NCBI GenBank assembly: GCA_017959645.1
Contig: JAGDAE010000153.1
Location: 1 to 7,000 of the forward strand
DNA: 7,000 nt
From: Kiritimatiellia bacterium
GTDB taxonomy: Bacteria > Verrucomicrobiota > Kiritimatiellia > RFP12 > UBA1067
Reading direction: 5' to 3'
Both the position numbers and the translations under genes were made by a program. This document shows positions 5,429 through 7,000 of this stretch, in pieces (the first letter of the stretch is position 1; each line of letters opens with the position of its first letter). The notes below the pieces were generated by a model. That model did not search any database. It was not told where the DNA came from and saw nothing but the letters and a program-made list of their open reading frames with translations.

Positions 5429-7000
5429 ATGAAGAAGTTTTTGAGCGCAAACGAAGCGGTCGCGCATGCGGCCGCACAGGCGGGGTGCGTGGTCGCGTCC
5501 GCCTATCCCGGCACGCCGTCGACCGAGATTCTCGAGAATATCGCGAAATTCAAGGATACCGTGAAGTGCGAATGGGCGGTGAACGAGAAGGTCGCGGTCG
5601 AGACCGCGATCGGTGCGTCGATGGCCGGCGCGCGCGCGCTGAGCGCGATGAAGCATGTCGGGCTCAACGTCGCAATGGATCCGCTCATGACCTTTACCTA
5701 CGTGGGGCCGCTCGGCGGGTTCGTGCTCGTTTCGGCCGACGATCCGGGCATGCACTCGTCGCAGAACGAGCAGGACAACCGCAATCTCGCTAAGTTCGCG
5801 CGCGCGTTGCTGCTCGAACCGTCCGACAGCCAGGAGGCGTACGATTTCACGCTCGAGGCGTTCGAGCTTTCCGAGAAATTCCAGGTTCCCGTCATAATCC
5901 GCCTGACGACGCGTACGAGCCATTCTTCGTCGCTCGTGGATCTCGGCGATTTCAAGCCCGCGCCGCATCCGCCGATTCCGTACAAAAAGGACATACGCCG
6001 CAACATCCCCGTGCCGGCGTTCTCGCCGACCCAGCGCCTGAACGCGCAGAAGCGTACGCTCGCGATGGAAAAAGCGTCCGCGAAATCGAAACTGAACCGT
6101 ATCGTCAAAGGCAAGACTTCGCTCGGAATCGTCACGAGCGCCGTCGCCTACCAGTACGTGAAAGAGATTTTCCCGGAGTTCTCCATTCTCAAACTCGGCT
6201 GGACGAATCCGCTCCCGAAGGCGTTGGTGGAGAAATTCGCCAAAAGCGTCAGGAAGCTGCTCGTCGTCGAGGAGCTCGATCCGTTCCTCGAAGACCAGAT
6301 CAAGGCGATGGGAATCAAGGTCGTCGGGCACAAGACCGAGCTGAACATGCTCGAACTCAATGCCGACCGGCTGCAGAATCTGCGGCACGAGATTCTCGGC
6401 GACGTCCCGGCGGCGAAAAAGCCGTCAAGAACGAAGGTCGCGCTGCCTACCCGCCCGCCCGTGCTTTGCGCCGGTTGCGGGCACCGGAGCGTATTCTACG
6501 TGCTTTCCCGGCTGGGCGCCACGGTGACCGGCGATATCGGCTGCTATACGCTGGGGGCGTTTCCTCCGCTGAACGCGATGGATTCGACGATCTGCATGGG
6601 CGCGTCGATCGGCAACGCGGCGGGGATGAAGAAGTCCGGCCTCAAGGGGCGCATCTGCGCGGTGTTGGGCGATTCGACGTTCTTCCATTCCGGAATCACC
6701 GGAATCCTTTCGGCCCGCTACAACGGAACGCCGGTGACCACCGTCGTGCTCGACAACCGCATAACCGCAATGACCGGGCACCAGGACAACCCCGGCTCCG
6801 GCAAGACCCTTGCCGGCGACGACGCCCCGGTTACCGAAATCGACGCTATCGCAAAGGCGTGCGGATACTCCAAGGTGGTCAAGGTCCATGCCGACGATCT
6901 CGCGGGACTCGAGAAGGTTTTGAAGGACGCGATGGACGGCGACGAGCCGGCGCTGGTGATAGCGCACGCTCCGTGCAGAATCGCCGCCAAGCTCACGAAA
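5429..7000 (+). CDS. iorA: Indolepyruvate:ferredoxin oxidoreductase, alpha subunit, 3'-truncated
   Basis: The frame runs from ATG 5429 to the window edge, 524 codons without a stop. IorA with IorB oxidatively decarboxylates aryl pyruvates (from Trp, Phe, Tyr) to aryl-acetyl-CoA, reducing ferredoxin in the cytoplasm. The N-terminal pyruvate-oxidoreductase-like domain shows SANEAVAHAAAQAG, SAYPGTPSTEILENIAKF, VNEKVAVETAIGASMAGARAL, AMKHVGLNVAMDPLM and SADDPGMHSSQNEQDNRNLAKFA, all close to known IorA. LCAGCGHRSVFY (C347, C350) opens the thiamine diphosphate domain, with GDIGCYTLG (368-376), GDSTFFHSG (D415) and LDNRITAMTGHQDNPGSG (N443) as the cofactor and metal motifs. Full IorA is about 590-650 aa and ends in a ferredoxin-like domain with two [4Fe-4S] clusters; that part is beyond the window. 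It has its own promoter region and strong Shine-Dalgarno, and iorB is expected downstream. Confidence 0.96.
   Translation, partial: MKKFLSANEAVAHAAAQAGCVVASAYPGTPSTEILENIAKFKDTVKCEWAVNEKVAVETAIGASMAGARALSAMKHVGLNVAMDPLMTFTYVGPLGGFVLVSADDPGMHSSQNEQDNRNLAKFARALLLEPSDSQEAYDFTLEAFELSEKFQVPVIIRLTTRTSHSSSLVDLGDFKPAPHPPIPYKKDIRRNIPVPAFSPTQRLNAQKRTLAMEKASAKSKLNRIVKGKTSLGIVTSAVAYQYVKEIFPEFSILKLGWTNPLPKALVEKFAKSVRKLLVVEELDPFLEDQIKAMGIKVVGHKTELNMLELNADRLQNLRHEILGDVPAAKKPSRTKVALPTRPPVLCAGCGHRSVFYVLSRLGATVTGDIGCYTLGAFPPLNAMDSTICMGASIGNAAGMKKSGLKGRICAVLGDSTFFHSGITGILSARYNGTPVTTVVLDNRITAMTGHQDNPGSGKTLAGDDAPVTEIDAIAKACGYSKVVKVHADDLAGLEKVLKDAMDGDEPALVIAHAPCRIAAKLTK

Noticed and set aside
5625..5650. A GC-alternating stretch in iorA as a possible Z-DNA or repeat element
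   Set aside because: It simply encodes the conserved AGARALSAMK region with GC-rich codons.
4211..6388. A 725-codon open frame on the minus strand opposite xerD, ccsA and iorA
   Set aside because: It lies entirely antisense to three genes with clear family motifs, its translation is rich in Arg, Glu and His with no recognisable domain, and long antisense frames are expected from GC-rich codon bias.

Overview
The window is densely coding, GC-rich bacterial chromosome with short intergenic gaps and third codon positions rich in G and C. It carries mostly housekeeping and energy-metabolism genes. I see no phage, IS, CRISPR, tRNA or rRNA sequence. The lineage cannot be fixed from this sequence. 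A NifS-type cysteine desulfurase, an indolepyruvate:ferredoxin oxidoreductase and a System II (ResB/CcsA) cytochrome c assembly protein fit an anaerobic or facultatively anaerobic bacterium. My low-confidence guess is a PVC-like group such as Lentisphaerae or Kiritimatiellota.

Layout. (1) Positions 2-208, plus strand: the C-terminal end of a FabH-type 3-oxoacyl-ACP synthase III. It converges on, and overlaps by 10 bp, a small lipoprotein gene. (2) Positions 199-1661, minus strand: a two-gene operon of a NifS-type cysteine desulfurase followed, through an ATGA overlap, by a 94-aa lipoprotein with an HMA-like fold but no metal-binding cysteines. (3) Positions 1662-1712: a 51-bp divergent promoter region with two mirror-image extended -10 elements. 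Each lies so close to its start codon that both mRNAs look leaderless. (4) Positions 1713-5353, plus strand: a tightly packed run of dihydroorotase (pyrC, missing the usual N-terminal segment), purine nucleoside phosphorylase, XerD-type recombinase (TTG start) and a compact ResB-CcsA-type haem-handling protein. Spacings are 3 bp, a 14-bp overlap and an 11-bp overlap. (5) Positions 5354-5428: an intergenic region with a perfect 14-bp palindrome, a -10 box and a strong Shine-Dalgarno. (6) From 5429 to the window edge: the alpha subunit of indolepyruvate:ferredoxin oxidoreductase (iorA), cut off before its expected C-terminal ferredoxin domain.

Functionally, the plus-strand run joins pyrimidine synthesis (PyrC), purine salvage (PNP), chromosome dimer resolution (XerD) and haem/cytochrome c assembly. 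It looks like a shared-transcription housekeeping operon, not one pathway. The nifS-lipoprotein pair may link sulfur mobilisation to an envelope protein of unknown role. iorA starts a new transcription unit for ferredoxin-linked oxidation of aryl pyruvates, with iorB expected downstream.

I found no convincing undescribed multi-gene system. The points most worth a second look are the mirrored leaderless promoter pair, the cysteine-free HMA lipoprotein coupled to nifS, the miniature ResB-CcsA fusion, the N-terminally trimmed dihydroorotase, and the palindrome/-10/SD arrangement before iorA.
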